Shown: positions 14,850 through 25,111, counted from the stretch's first letter. The stretch is 64,000 nt of DNA from Rhodanobacter sp. 7MK24 (GCF_014842995.1 NZ_JACYXL010000001.1:1183-65182); one strand, 5' to 3'. Numbers and translations: made by a program. Notes: generated by a model from the sequence alone, not told the origin.

Positions 14850-17800
14850 TCAGTTCGGATTGCAAAGTGAGACGGCGTCGGCGCGAAGCCGTGCCGGTGG
14901 GCCGCTTTTCGTTCTTATCCGGTCGATGTCGAACGCGGCGATGTTCGGCAACAACACGTCGGCCTCGGCCAGGGCATCCGCCCGACCGATGCCTACCGCC
15001 GCCATCCCCGCGGCGTGAATGCTGGCGATGCCCGCTGCGGCGTCTTCCACGCCTAGGCAGTCGGCCGGCGCCAGGCCGAGGCCGGCGGCAGCGGCGAGAT
15101 AGATTTCCGGGTCGGGCTTCGAATGCGTGATGTGACTGGCATCGACCACGTAGTCGAACAGGTCGGCGATGCCCAGCCGCTCGATGAGTCGTGGCGCGTT
15201 GCGGCTGGCCGAGGCCAATGCGGTCTTCAGCCCCGCGTGGCGCACCGATTCCACCGCGGCGCGGGCGCCGGGGAGCAGGTTGTTCGGGTCGAGGTGCTCG
15301 ATGAGTTCGGCGTAGCGGGCGTTCTTGCGTGCGGCAAGCTCGGCCTTTTCCGCATCGCCGTAGCGGCGCGGTGCGTGTTCCAGCAGGATCTCGAGCGAAC
15401 CCATGCGGTCCACGCCCTTCATGCGCTCGGCGGTCGCTTCGTCGAGCGGCGCGTCGATCTCGGCGGCCAGTTGCTGCCACGCGGCGCGGTGCAGCACGGC
15501 GGTATCGGCGAGTACGCCGTCGAGGTCGAAGACCACGGCCTTCAGTTCGTGCGCTGGCGCAGCCGGGTGCGCCAGCTGCAGGGTTTCGCCCTTGCGCAGG
15601 CGCTGCGGCTCGCCACGATGCAGAAAGTCGAGCATGTCGCCGTCGAGCAGTGTGTAGCGCGCACCGGCGGCATCCACCTCCACGCGCAGTTGCGTATCGC
15701 GCCAGCGCAGCCCGAAGCGATAGCCGCGCCAGGGCTGCGGCAACTGCGGCGCCAGTGCGGGCTGGCCGTTGCGCACGCGCAAGCCGCCGAAGCCCCAGGT
15801 CAGCGCCAGCCAGCTGCCGGCCATCGCCGCCATGTGCAGCCCGTGGGCGGCGTTGCCGTGCAGGTCGTCCAGATCCACGCGCAGCGTGTCGAGGAAGTAG
15901 CGGTACGCCTGCGCCGCGCGTCCGGTCTCGGCGGCGAGCACCGCGAAGGTGGAGGCGGAGAGCGTGGAATCGTGGACGGTGACGCCTTCGTAGTAGTCGA
16001 AGTTGCGCCGCTTCGCGGCTGCGTCCACGTCTTCGCCGGCCAGCATCAAGGCGAGCAGGGTATCGGCCTGCTTGCATACCTGATGGCGGTAGATGGTCAG
16101 TGGGTGCCAGTGCAGCAGCAGTGGCCGCAGCGCCGGGTCGCCCATCTGTTCGGGCGGGAGCCGCGGTTTGTCGAGGAAGCCGTCGTCCTGCGGGAAGATG
16201 CCCAGTTCGGCGTCTTCCGCCAGATACATCGCGTCTGCGGCATGCCGCCACTGGGCGGCCTCGTCCGCGTCCAGATCGATGCGCTTCGCCAGTGCGGCGT
16301 GCTCGGCCGGATGGGTGGCGAGCAACCACTCGACGGTGGCCGCGGCGTCACGCAGGTGCCGCTGCGCCATGCGGTTGGTGTAGTGGTTGTTGTCGACCAG
16401 GGCGGAGTATTCGTCCGGCCCGGTGACCTCGTGGATGCAGAAGGCGCCGCCGCGGCGCGGGTTGTAGTGGCCGACTTGCAGCCAGACGCGCGCGGTCTCG
16501 CATAGCATTTCCGCGCCCAGATCGCGCAGAAAGGCTTCGTCGCCGCTGGCGTCCACGTACAGGCGGATCGCCCAGGCCACCGCCGCATTGATGTGGTATT
16601 GCGCGGAGCCGCCGGGAAAGTAGGCCGAACATTCGTCGCCGGCGATGGTGCGCCAGGGATACAGCGCGCCGCGTGCGTGGTTCAGCTCACGGGCGTGGAT
16701 GCGGGCGCGATCCAGCGTGGCGTGGCGCCAGGCCAGCATGTGCCGCGCCAGTGCTGGCGCCGTCGTGGCCAGCACCGGCAGCATGAAGGCCTCGGCATCC
16801 CAGAAGCAGTGGCCTTCGTAGCCCTCGCCGGTGAGACCCTTGGCCGCGACGCTGCCTTGGTCGTTGCGGCTGCCGGACTGGAACAGCTGGAACAGATTGA
16901 AGCGCAGCGCCTGCGCCACTTCAGGGGCGCCGTCGATGGCGATATCGGATGCCTGCCACAGCGCGGCGAGTTGCCCTGCCTGGCCGGCCAACAGGGAGGG
17001 GAAGCCTGCGTGGCCGGCCGATTCCAGCGTGGCCTTTGCGCTGGTCAGCAGGACAGGATAGGAGCTTGCGTCGGCGGTGGGTTGCGACCAAGACCAGGCG
17101 GCGAACTTGTCCAGCACCACGTCGCTGCCGGGAGCGAGTTCGGCCGCCCAGACCTGCGCCACGCCGTGCGGCGTGCGTGCGGCGCCTTGAAACGCCAACG
17201 CGCCGTCGGCCGCAAGGCGATGGGTCTGCGCACAGACCACTCGGATGCCGCTGTGCGTGGTGCGCTGGCTCAGCCAGGCGACGTCGGCGTCGGCGTGGGC
17301 GTCATCCAGATGCAGGCCGCCGCTCAGGTGCGCGCCGATACGCGGGTCGTCGCCCTGGGTCACGGCGGTACGTACGGTATCGATGGCCGACTCCAGCGCG
17401 ATGGGGCCGCGGTAGTCGATCGAGCGCACCCGGTAACGGATCGCCAGCAAGCCGGGGCGGTCCAGCGCCACTAACCGTTCCGAGCTGATTTCCAGTGTGC
17501 CGCCGCCCGGCGCGCGCCAACGCAGGGTCCGCCGGTAGCTGCCGTTGCGCAGATCGAGCCGGCGTTCCAGTGCCAGCCATTCGCCGTCGTCCAGCCGCAC
17601 CGGGACATCGCCGAGCCGCAGCCGGATGCGGCTGGCGTCGGCCACCGGCACGCGCGTGTCGGTATTGCGGGCGTATCCGGTGAAGCGTTCGTGGTAGGCG
17701 ATGGGCGAGCGTTCCCATACGCCAGCAAGGAAGCAGCCCTGGCTCGGGCTGTCGTCTTCCTCCAGCCCGCCACGCACGCCCAGCGATCCGTTGGCGAGGG

Positions 17801-17942
17801 CAAACAGGCTTTCGTCCTGGGCAAAGCCTGCACGATCGCGGCCATGACGCACGAGCTGCCAGGGATCGGCTGTGCCGGTGGCATGCGTCGCCGAGCCCGC
17901 ATCGGCGGACAAAGCGGGCGTGGCCGCATCGTGTGTCTGCAC
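14850..17942 (-). CDS. GH65 glycoside phosphorylase fused to beta-phosphoglucomutase
   Basis: This 1030-residue protein has two enzymes in one chain. Residues about 30-770 are GH65, with F-W-D-A-E-A-F-M-L-P, general acid in H-E-V-T-G-P-D-E-Y-S-A, K-Q-A-D, and the phosphate-binding loop V-H-D-S-T-L-S typical of maltose/trehalose/kojibiose phosphorylases. Residues about 800-1010 are a HAD beta-phosphoglucomutase (V-F-D-L-D-G-V-L-A-D, K-P-D-P-E-I-Y, G-V-E-D-A-A-A-G-I). Together they would convert disaccharide plus phosphate to glucose and beta-glucose-1-phosphate, then glucose-6-phosphate. The enzyme is cytosolic. I chose GTG at 17942 for its GAGGG ribosome-binding site; ATG at 17957 or 17978 is possible. 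It is the first gene of the operon. Confidence 0.88.
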   Translation of the reverse strand: MQTHDAATPALSADAGSATHATGTADPWQLVRHGRDRAGFAQDESLFALANGSLGVRGGLEEDDSPSQGCFLAGVWERSPIAYHERFTGYARNTDTRVPVADASRIRLRLGDVPVRLDDGEWLALERRLDLRNGSYRRTLRWRAPGGGTLEISSERLVALDRPGLLAIRYRVRSIDYRGPIALESAIDTVRTAVTQGDDPRIGAHLSGGLHLDDAHADADVAWLSQRTTHSGIRVVCAQTHRLAADGALAFQGAARTPHGVAQVWAAELAPGSDVVLDKFAAWSWSQPTADASSYPVLLTSAKATLESAGHAGFPSLLAGQAGQLAALWQASDIAIDGAPEVAQALRFNLFQLFQSGSRNDQGSVAAKGLTGEGYEGHCFWDAEAFMLPVLATTAPALARHMLAWRHATLDRARIHARELNHARGALYPWRTIAGDECSAYFPGGSAQYHINAAVAWAIRLYVDASGDEAFLRDLGAEMLCETARVWLQVGHYNPRRGGAFCIHEVTGPDEYSALVDNNHYTNRMAQRHLRDAAATVEWLLATHPAEHAALAKRIDLDADEAAQWRHAADAMYLAEDAELGIFPQDDGFLDKPRLPPEQMGDPALRPLLLHWHPLTIYRHQVCKQADTLLALMLAGEDVDAAAKRRNFDYYEGVTVHDSTLSASTFAVLAAETGRAAQAYRYFLDTLRVDLDDLHGNAAHGLHMAAMAGSWLALTWGFGGLRVRNGQPALAPQLPQPWRGYRFGLRWRDTQLRVEVDAAGARYTLLDGDMLDFLHRGEPQRLRKGETLQLAHPAAPAHELKAVVFDLDGVLADTAVLHRAAWQQLAAEIDAPLDEATAERMKGVDRMGSLEILLEHAPRRYGDAEKAELAARKNARYAELIEHLDPNNLLPGARAAVESVRHAGLKTALASASRNAPRLIERLGIADLFDYVVDASHITHSKPDPEIYLAAAAGLGLAPADCLGVEDAAAGIASIHAAGMAAVGIGRADALAEADVLLPNIAAFDIDRIRTKSGPPARLRADAVSLCNPN

Positions 17943-17990
17943 GTGGTTCCCTCGCATGGTTGCATGCCGCGACGGCATCTGTCCGGGCGC

Positions 17991-18019
17991 AGCATACGAG
18001 TGAATGATATCGATATCAA
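17991..18019 (-). promoter_or_regulatory. sigma-70 promoter of the sugar operon
   Basis: On the minus strand TTGATA (-35, 18019-18014) and TATGCT (-10, 17996-17991) are separated by exactly 17 bases. The -35 box lies inside the inverted repeat at 18002-18035, so a bound repressor would block RNA polymerase directly. The predicted start is near 17984, leaving a leader of about 40 bases before the GTG. Confidence 0.7.
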
Positions 18020-18035
18020 GATATCGATATCATTC
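18002..18035. promoter_or_regulatory. LacI-family operator: perfect 16-bp inverted repeat
   Basis: Arms GAATGATATCGATATC (18002-18017) and its exact reverse complement (18020-18035) flank a 2-bp AA centre. Each arm also contains its own palindrome, TGATATCGATATCA at 18005-18018 and GATATCGATATC at 18020-18031, with centres 14 bp apart. It may therefore be two adjoining LacI-dimer sites. It sits between the divergent LacI gene and the sugar operon and covers the operon's -35 region. Confidence 0.85.
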
Positions 18036-18165
18036 GTTGCGGAGCCGTCTCGGGTGGCTTGCGGGCTGGATGTCGGCGCATTGAACCCTTCGGCTTTGCG
18101 GGCCACACTAAGCCGTCGCCAAGGCCGGCCTCCCGCCGCCTGCACTCTTGCCCGAGGGCCGTTGC

Positions 18166-19176
18166 GTGAGCCACGCCAAGAAGAAGTCTCCCGCCGCGGC
18201 ACAGCCCGGCTTGACCATGGCGGATCTGGCGAAGCTGGCGGGGGTTTCCAAGATCACCGTGTCGCGGGCGCTGGGTGACAGTCCGCTGGTGACAGCCGAA
18301 ACCCGCGAGCGCATCCAGGCGCTGGCCCGCAAGCATGGCTACAAGCTCAACGTCAGCGCACGCAACCTGCGGCTGCGGCGCAGCCATACCGTGGCGGTGA
18401 TCGTGGAGATGAAGCCTTCGTCCAGCCGCACCATGTGGGATCCCTACCCGCTGTCACTGCTGGGCGGCATTTCGCAGGAATTGACCTCGGCCGGCTACAG
18501 CGTGCTGCTGACCACCCGCCATGACGCGGCGAACGCCGCGGTGCAGGCGGCCGACGGGTTGATCCTGCTGGGCCAGGGCGAACACGAGGACGCGGTGAAG
18601 CTGTACGACCGCATGGGCTTGCCGATGGTGGTGTGGGGCGCCGAATCCGCGCAGGACAACCACATCGTGGTGGGCAGCGACAACCGGCACAGCGGCGTCA
18701 GCGTGGCCGAGCGCTTCCTGTCGATCGGGCGGCGCCATCCGGTGTTCATCGGCAACTCCGACCATCCCGAGATGGCGCAGCGCCTGCATGGCTTCGTCGA
18801 CGAGCTGGCCGGTCACGGCATCAAGCCGCTGCTGCTGCGCCGGGTGGACTGGACGCTGGAATCGGGCGTCGAAGCGGTGCGATCGCTGGCCGCCCGCAAG
18901 GTGCATTTCGACTCGATCTTCGCCTGCAGCGACCTGTTGGCGATGGGTGCGATCCGCGCGCTGGTGGAGCTGGGGCTGTCGGTGCCGAACGACGTCTCGG
19001 TGGTGGGCTACGACGACACCCCGCATGGCGCCAGCTTCCTGCCGCCGCTGTCCAGCGTTCGGCAGAACTGGCAGGAGGGTGGCGTGCTGCTGGCGCGCAA
19101 GGTGCTTGCGCTGATCGACGGGCTTCCAGTGTCTTCGCAGGTGTTGCCCACCAGCCTGGTCGTGCGCGCAACCTGA
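18166..19176 (+). CDS. LacI-family transcriptional repressor of the sugar operon
   Basis: This 336-residue protein has an N-terminal LacI helix-turn-helix (M-A-D-L-A-K-L-A-G-V-S-K-I-T-V-S-R-A-L), the hinge-helix region S-A-R-N-L-R-L-R-R-S, and a periplasmic-binding-protein-like effector domain. The C-terminal signature is G-Y-D-D-T-P. Such proteins leave their operator when an imported sugar or phosphorylated product binds. GTG at 18166 was chosen because GAGGGC lies 6-7 bases upstream; a TTG at 18148 is also open. It is divergent from the GH65-PGM gene across the palindromic operator, and meets pilS tail-to-tail with 22 bases between stops. Confidence 0.88.
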   Translation: MSHAKKKSPAAAQPGLTMADLAKLAGVSKITVSRALGDSPLVTAETRERIQALARKHGYKLNVSARNLRLRRSHTVAVIVEMKPSSSRTMWDPYPLSLLGGISQELTSAGYSVLLTTRHDAANAAVQAADGLILLGQGEHEDAVKLYDRMGLPMVVWGAESAQDNHIVVGSDNRHSGVSVAERFLSIGRRHPVFIGNSDHPEMAQRLHGFVDELAGHGIKPLLLRRVDWTLESGVEAVRSLAARKVHFDSIFACSDLLAMGAIRALVELGLSVPNDVSVVGYDDTPHGASFLPPLSSVRQNWQEGGVLLARKVLALIDGLPVSSQVLPTSLVVRAT

Positions 19177-19198
19177 GGTCGCGGACAGGCTCTGAGCT

Positions 19199-20893
19199 TC
19201 AGGTGCCCGTTGCCTCGCCCGCCATGCGGCCCATCTGCGCCGGCGTGAGCACCAGCCGGAAGCAGCTGCCGCCGCCCGCCACGCGCACGTATTCCAGCGA
19301 AGCCTGGTTCGCCTCGGCCATCTGCCGTGCCAGGTACAGGCCGAGGCCGGTGCCGTATTCGTGGGTGGTGTAGAACGGTTCGAAGATCTGCGTGGCCACC
19401 TTGGGCGCGATGCCGGGACCGCGGTCGGTGACTTCCAGGATGGGCTCGCCGTGCTCGCCGGTGCGCACGATCACGATCACGCGTGCCGGTTCCCCGGGCA
19501 TGCGGCCATAGCGCAGTGCGTTCTGCACCAGGTTCCACGCCACTTGCTGCAGTTGCTGCGGATCGGCCAGCGCGGCCACCGCGGTGGGGCCGCCCACGAC
19601 CACGCGCAGCGTGTCGTTGCCGATGTCGTTGCCCTGCTTGTACTCGTCCACGAAGCTCTGCGCCCAGCGCCCGAGATCCAGCGTTTCCGGGCGCGAGCGC
19701 TCGCGCCGCGACAGCTGCAGGATGTTCTCGATGATCTCGTTGAGCCGCACGCAGTGGTTGTTGATGATCTCGACCATGCGCTGGTCGGCGCTGTCCATGC
19801 TTTCCGACTCGGCCAGCAGCTGCGCCGAGTAGCGGATCGCCGCCAGCGGGTTGCGGATTTCGTGCGCGATCGAGGCAGACAGGCGGCCCAGCGAACTGAG
19901 CGTGAGCTCCTCGGCGCGGCGCGACACCAGCGAGGTGTCGTCGAGGAAGATCAGCACCAGCGAATCGTCGTTCGGTGCGAGGCGGGAGAACCGCGGCACC
20001 ACTTCGGGCACGCCGTCGGCGAGCTGGGTGGCGGTTTCGTCCAGCTTGCCGGAGGTCATCCAGTGGTACAGGCGGCGCGACAGTTCCGGCGCGAGGCGGC
20101 CGAGATCGCGCTGTTCGGCGCTGGGGTTGCCCAGCAGCATCCATGCCGATTCGTTGATCTGGTGGATGCGGTTGGCGTCGTCCACCAGCAGTACGCCGGT
20201 TTTCATGCGGCGGATGATGAGTTCGTTGACCTGCGAGAGGTTGGCCAGGTCGGTGCTGCGTTGTTCGGCCAGGGCCTCGCTGGCGCGCAGTTGCCGGCTC
20301 AGCACGTGGCACAACGTGGTGATGGCGAAATAAGCCACGCCGAACAACGCCGATTCCAGCAGGCTGCTTTCGCCGCCACCACCGCCGCCGCCGTGCTGGA
20401 TGAACAGGGCGCGGCCGAGCAGGCCCAGCGTGGCCAGTGCGGCGAAGAAGCTGGAAACCCGCAGCGACAGGATCAATGCGCCCACGCCAAGGTTCACCGC
20501 CAGCATCATCGCGATGCCGATGCGGGAGTAGTCGATCGCACTCAGCGCCAGCACCGCGGCGATGATGTCCACCACCAGCCAGATCGATACGGCCGCCTTC
20601 GCGTAAGGCACGCAGCGTCGGGTCAGCGCCAGCGCCGCCACCGCAAACAGCAGATAGGGCAGGGTCACCACGAGGGCGAAGCGCAGCGATTCCAGCGACA
20701 GGCCGTGAATCTGCGCGGGCGCGAACGCCAGTCCGATGTACACCAGCGCCTGCATCAACCGGAAGCCGTTGAAGAACAGCATCTCGTGGCGGATCGCCGC
20801 CGGAATGGGGCGTGGGGCGTTGAGCTGCGGCAGGGCGGGGTTGGACACGACGTTCGGCGCTCCGGGGCGGTCTGGACAGAGTATATGTTCCAT
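19199..20893 (-). CDS. pilS: type IV pilus sensor histidine kinase PilS
   Basis: About 564 residues. The N-terminal region has six hydrophobic segments (about residues 35-200), followed by a PAS-like domain (V-L-L-V-D-D-A-N-R-I-H-Q-I-N-E). HisKA carries phospho-His in S-I-A-H-E-I-R-N-P-L-A-A-I-R. An HATPase domain has N-L-V-Q-N-A-L-R-Y-G-R, D-R-G-P-G-I-A-P and G-T-G-L-G-L-Y-L-A. PilS senses inner-membrane pilin and phosphorylates PilR. ATG at 20893 or a GTG about 15 codons later are both possible starts. pilR is not next door but about 15.6 kb downstream, beyond the sugar genes. Confidence 0.85.
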   Translation of the reverse strand: MEHILCPDRPGAPNVVSNPALPQLNAPRPIPAAIRHEMLFFNGFRLMQALVYIGLAFAPAQIHGLSLESLRFALVVTLPYLLFAVAALALTRRCVPYAKAAVSIWLVVDIIAAVLALSAIDYSRIGIAMMLAVNLGVGALILSLRVSSFFAALATLGLLGRALFIQHGGGGGGGESSLLESALFGVAYFAITTLCHVLSRQLRASEALAEQRSTDLANLSQVNELIIRRMKTGVLLVDDANRIHQINESAWMLLGNPSAEQRDLGRLAPELSRRLYHWMTSGKLDETATQLADGVPEVVPRFSRLAPNDDSLVLIFLDDTSLVSRRAEELTLSSLGRLSASIAHEIRNPLAAIRYSAQLLAESESMDSADQRMVEIINNHCVRLNEIIENILQLSRRERSRPETLDLGRWAQSFVDEYKQGNDIGNDTLRVVVGGPTAVAALADPQQLQQVAWNLVQNALRYGRMPGEPARVIVIVRTGEHGEPILEVTDRGPGIAPKVATQIFEPFYTTHEYGTGLGLYLARQMAEANQASLEYVRVAGGGSCFRLVLTPAQMGRMAGEATGT

Positions 20894-21369
20894 ACCTTCC
20901 GCGTGGCCCGCGCCGGGAGCTGTATGCAGGCAGGCCAAGCAAGAAAGGTGGGGCCATGATGGACTCGGCCATGAGCGGCGAGAAGTGGACGTCCGTCCAC
21001 GACCGAGTGATGACGCCACCATGAGGGCAAACAGACCCGGCTTTTCGGGCAGCCCTGCCGTAGCCGCAAGACCTGCCCTGCCAGTCAGGAGGGCGTTGCG
21101 CCGCTCGCTGCCGCCCGGCGGCCACGGCAGGGTAATGAGGGCCACGCAGAGGCATGGAGCAGGCATCGCAGGATGAGCGGTTTGGCCCGCCCCTTTCCAT
21201 TGGGGGCCGCTTCCGCGAAAATGGGCGGCCGTTTCGCGCCGTTCCTGTCCTCTCGGGCATGGCGCCGCGCATCGACATGCCGGCAGCGTCCGCGCCGCCC
21301 GACTCCCCCAGCCCGCGCCGCGCTCTTTCCGCGCGAGGCCGTGTTTCCCCGTTCGCTCGAGGCTTTCGA
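20894..21369. other. divergent pilS/sucC intergenic region
   Basis: These 476 bp separate the divergent pilS and sucC starts. I see no coding frame with family features; the open frames here are GC-rich shadows. It should contain the promoters of pilS (leftward) and sucCD (rightward). I could not single out convincing -35/-10 pairs or a riboswitch. Confidence 0.5.
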
Positions 21370-22530
<1,161 letters not shown>

Positions 22531-22544
22531 GGAGCAACTAAGTC

Positions 22545-23420
22545 ATGTCCGTTCTCATCAACAAGAACACCAAGGTGCTGGTGCAGGGCTTCACCGGCCA
22601 GCAGGGCACCTTCCACGCGCAGCAGGCGATCGACTACGGCACCAAGGTCGTGGGCGGCGTCACCCCCGGCAAGGGCGGCAGCGAGCACATCGGCCTGCCG
22701 GTCTTCAATTCGGTGGACGAAGCCGTGCTGGAAACCGGCGCCGACGCCTCCGTCATCTTCGTGCCGCCGCCGTTCGCGGCCGATTCGATCCTCGAAGCGG
22801 TCGACGCCGGCATCAAGGTGATCGTGGCGATCACCGAAGGCATTCCGGTGCTGGACATGCTGCGCGTGAAGAACGTGCTGGCGCAGCATCCGGAAACCGT
22901 GCTGATCGGGCCGAACTGCCCCGGCGTGATCACCCCGGGCGAATGCAAGATCGGCATCATGCCGGGCCACATCCACCAGCCGGGCAAGGTCGGCATCGTG
23001 TCACGCTCCGGCACCCTGACCTATGAAGCCGTGTTCCAGACCACCAACGAAGGCCTGGGCCAGTCCACCTGCATCGGCATCGGCGGCGACCCGATCAACG
23101 GCCTCAGCTTCATCGACTGCCTCAAGCTGTTCCAAGACGATCCGCAGACCGAAGGCATCATCATGGTCGGCGAGATCGGCGGTTCGGCCGAGGAAGATGC
23201 CGCCGAGTTCATCGGCGAGTACGTCAAGAAGCCGGTGGTGTCGTTCATCGCCGGCGCTTCGGCCCCGGCGGGCAAGCGCATGGGCCATGCCGGTGCGATC
23301 ATTTCCGGCGGCAAGGGCACGGCGGCGGCGAAGTTCGCGGCGCTGGAGAAGGCCGGCGTCACCACGGTGAAGTCGCCTGCCGACCTCGGCAAGACGCTCG
23401 CCAAGCTGATGAAGAAGTAA
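22545..23420 (+). CDS. sucD: succinate-CoA ligase, alpha subunit
   Basis: This 291-residue protein starts [21 protein letters not shown]. It has a CoA-binding Rossmann domain and the active-site His region G-R-x-G-H-A-G-A-I (here [16 protein letters not shown]), which is phosphorylated during catalysis. It forms an operon with sucC, with a GGAGCAA ribosome-binding site, and is followed by a strong terminator. Confidence 0.97.
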   Translation: MSVLINKNTKVLVQGFTGQQGTFHAQQAIDYGTKVVGGVTPGKGGSEHIGLPVFNSVDEAVLETGADASVIFVPPPFAADSILEAVDAGIKVIVAITEGIPVLDMLRVKNVLAQHPETVLIGPNCPGVITPGECKIGIMPGHIHQPGKVGIVSRSGTLTYEAVFQTTNEGLGQSTCIGIGGDPINGLSFIDCLKLFQDDPQTEGIIMVGEIGGSAEEDAAEFIGEYVKKPVVSFIAGASAPAGKRMGHAGAIISGGKGTAAAKFAALEKAGVTTVKSPADLGKTLAKLMKK

Positions 23421-23444
23421 AACCGGGTCCATCCGGCCGGTACG

Positions 23445-23477
23445 GGAAGGGCCGCTTCGTGCGGCCCTTCCTTTTTT
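23445..23477 (+). terminator. intrinsic terminator of sucCD
   Basis: An 11-bp perfect stem GGAAGGGCCGC/GCGGCCCTTCC with a 5-base loop is followed by TTTTTTC. It lies 24 bases after the sucD stop and just before the convergent argP stop. Confidence 0.9.
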
Positions 23478-23484
23478 CTGGCGC

Positions 23485-24393
23485 CTACGAGGAAGCGCGC
23501 GCGTTGCGCAGGCCGTGACGGGCCGCATGCAGCAGCGCCTCGGTGACCTTGGCCAATGCGGTCGAGCGGATCGACCAGTGTTGCCAGTACAACGGCACGT
23601 CCAGCCACCGCCGGGGCGCGATTGGCTGCAGCGAGCCCAGGGCGAAGGGTTGTTCCAGCATGGCCTCCGGCGCCATCGCCCAGCCCAGGCCCAGCGCCGC
23701 GCCTTCCACGAAGGCAGTGGAGGAGGGCAGGTAATGCATGGGCGGGGCCAGCCGGGCATGGGTCACGCTGCGGATGAAGCGCCATTGCAGGGCGTCCTTG
23801 CGGTTGAACACCAGCATCGGCGCCGCGCCCAGCGATGCTGCATCCAGGCCTTTGGAGAAATGCTTCGCGACGAAAGCAGGCGAGGCAATCGGCAGGTAGC
23901 GCATCACCCCCAGCTTCTTCACCGTGCAGCCCTGCACGGGGCGGGCGTCCGCGGTGATCGCGCCGAGCACCGAGCCGTCGCGCAGCAGGTCGACGGAATG
24001 ATCCTGGTCCTCCACCCGCACGTCGAACAGCAGCCCGTCGTGCTGGTGCGGTTCGACCAGGGCGCCGAGCGCCCAGGTGGCAAGGGAGTCTGCGTTCACG
24101 GCAATGGCTATCGTGACCGGCGCGGTGTGTGTCGCTTCGACGGCGAAGTCGCAGAGAATCTCTGCCTCCAGCAGGCGCATCTGCTGCACGCCGCGCAGCA
24201 GTCGCTCACCCGCCGGCGTGGCCCGGCTGGGCGATTGGCGCAACACCAGCACCTGACCCAGGCGATCTTCCAGCGCCTTGATGCGTTGCGAGACGGCCGA
24301 CGGGGTCAACGCGAGCCGTCGCGCGGCGCCATCGAAGCTGCCTTCGTCCAGTACGGCGACGAAGGCGGCCAGTTGGGGGTTGAGCATTCGCAT
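23485..24393 (-). CDS. argP: LysR-family regulator ArgP
   Basis: This 302-residue protein has an N-terminal LysR winged helix (F-D-G-A-A-R-R-L-A-L-T-P-S-A-V-S-Q-R-I-K-A-L-E) and a C-terminal effector domain. It is divergent from a LysE/ArgO exporter with a 100-bp gap, the classical arrangement of ArgP/LysG regulators that activate amino-acid export when lysine or arginine accumulates. I chose ATG at 24393; ATG at 24387 is equally plausible, and the TTG at 24405 is weak. Confidence 0.85.
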   Translation of the reverse strand: MRMLNPQLAAFVAVLDEGSFDGAARRLALTPSAVSQRIKALEDRLGQVLVLRQSPSRATPAGERLLRGVQQMRLLEAEILCDFAVEATHTAPVTIAIAVNADSLATWALGALVEPHQHDGLLFDVRVEDQDHSVDLLRDGSVLGAITADARPVQGCTVKKLGVMRYLPIASPAFVAKHFSKGLDAASLGAAPMLVFNRKDALQWRFIRSVTHARLAPPMHYLPSSTAFVEGAALGLGWAMAPEAMLEQPFALGSLQPIAPRRWLDVPLYWQHWSIRSTALAKVTEALLHAARHGLRNARASS

Positions 24394-24493
24394 GGGCGCA
24401 CCCAAAATTAGAAAATCTGAATTGACTTAAGCAAATATAGTTTTACTGATGCAGACGGCTATTCGAAAGTAGGCCTCCTTTCGTGAGGTCCGC

Positions 24494-25111
24494 ATGCTCG
24501 CATCCGCTTATCTCGCCGGGCTCGGTACCGGGGCCGGCCTGATCGTCGCCATCGGTGCGCAGAATGCCTTCGTCTTGCGCCAGGGACTGCAGCGCCTGCA
24601 TGTCGGTGCGGTGGTACTGGTCTGCGTGCTGGCCGACGTCGCGCTGATCGCCCTGGGCGTGGCCGGCATGGGGCTGGCGGTGAAGCAGCAGCCCGGGTTG
24701 CTGCAGGTCCTGCGTTTCGCGGGTGCTGCCTTTCTCGCCTCGTATGGCGTGTTGGCAGCGCGACGTGCCGGGCGCGGCGAAAGCGGCCTGCGTCCGGCCG
24801 ATGCAACGGCGGGCGGGCAAGGCCGCACGGTGCTGGCCTGCCTGGGATTCACCCTGCTCAACCCACATGTTTATCTGGATACCGTGGTGCTGCTCGGCAG
24901 CTTGTCCACCCATTACCGGGGTGGCGTCCAGTGGTCGTTCGCAGCTGGGGCAGGTACGGCCAGCTTGCTGTGGTTCACGGCGCTGGGCTACGGGGCGCGG
25001 CTGCTGCTGCCGGTATTCCGCAGCCCGGTTGCCTGGCGCGTGTTCGACGTGCTCGTGGCGTTGCTGATGTGGGGGCTGGCTACCCTGTTGCTGTTGCGGC
25101 CAATGGCCTGA
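24494..25111 (+). CDS. argO: LysE/ArgO-family amino-acid exporter
   Basis: This 205-residue membrane protein has about six hydrophobic helices. It starts with G-L-G-T-G-A-G-L-I-V-A-I-G-A-Q-N-A-F-V-L-R-Q-G, the LysE-family signature, and has N-P-H-V-Y-L-D-T-V-V-L-L-G in helix 4. It exports basic amino acids (arginine or lysine) across the inner membrane. It is divergently paired with argP, which presumably activates it. The specific substrate cannot be read from sequence. Confidence 0.85.
   Translation: MLASAYLAGLGTGAGLIVAIGAQNAFVLRQGLQRLHVGAVVLVCVLADVALIALGVAGMGLAVKQQPGLLQVLRFAGAAFLASYGVLAARRAGRGESGLRPADATAGGQGRTVLACLGFTLLNPHVYLDTVVLLGSLSTHYRGGVQWSFAAGAGTASLLWFTALGYGARLLLPVFRSPVAWRVFDVLVALLMWGLATLLLLRPMA

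Noticed and set aside
10839-14870. Plus-strand open frame of about 1343 codons opposite the MFS and TonB-receptor genes
   Set aside because: It is antisense to two well-supported genes; long open antisense frames are normal in high-GC DNA and its translation shows His/Arg/Glu-rich composition with no domain.
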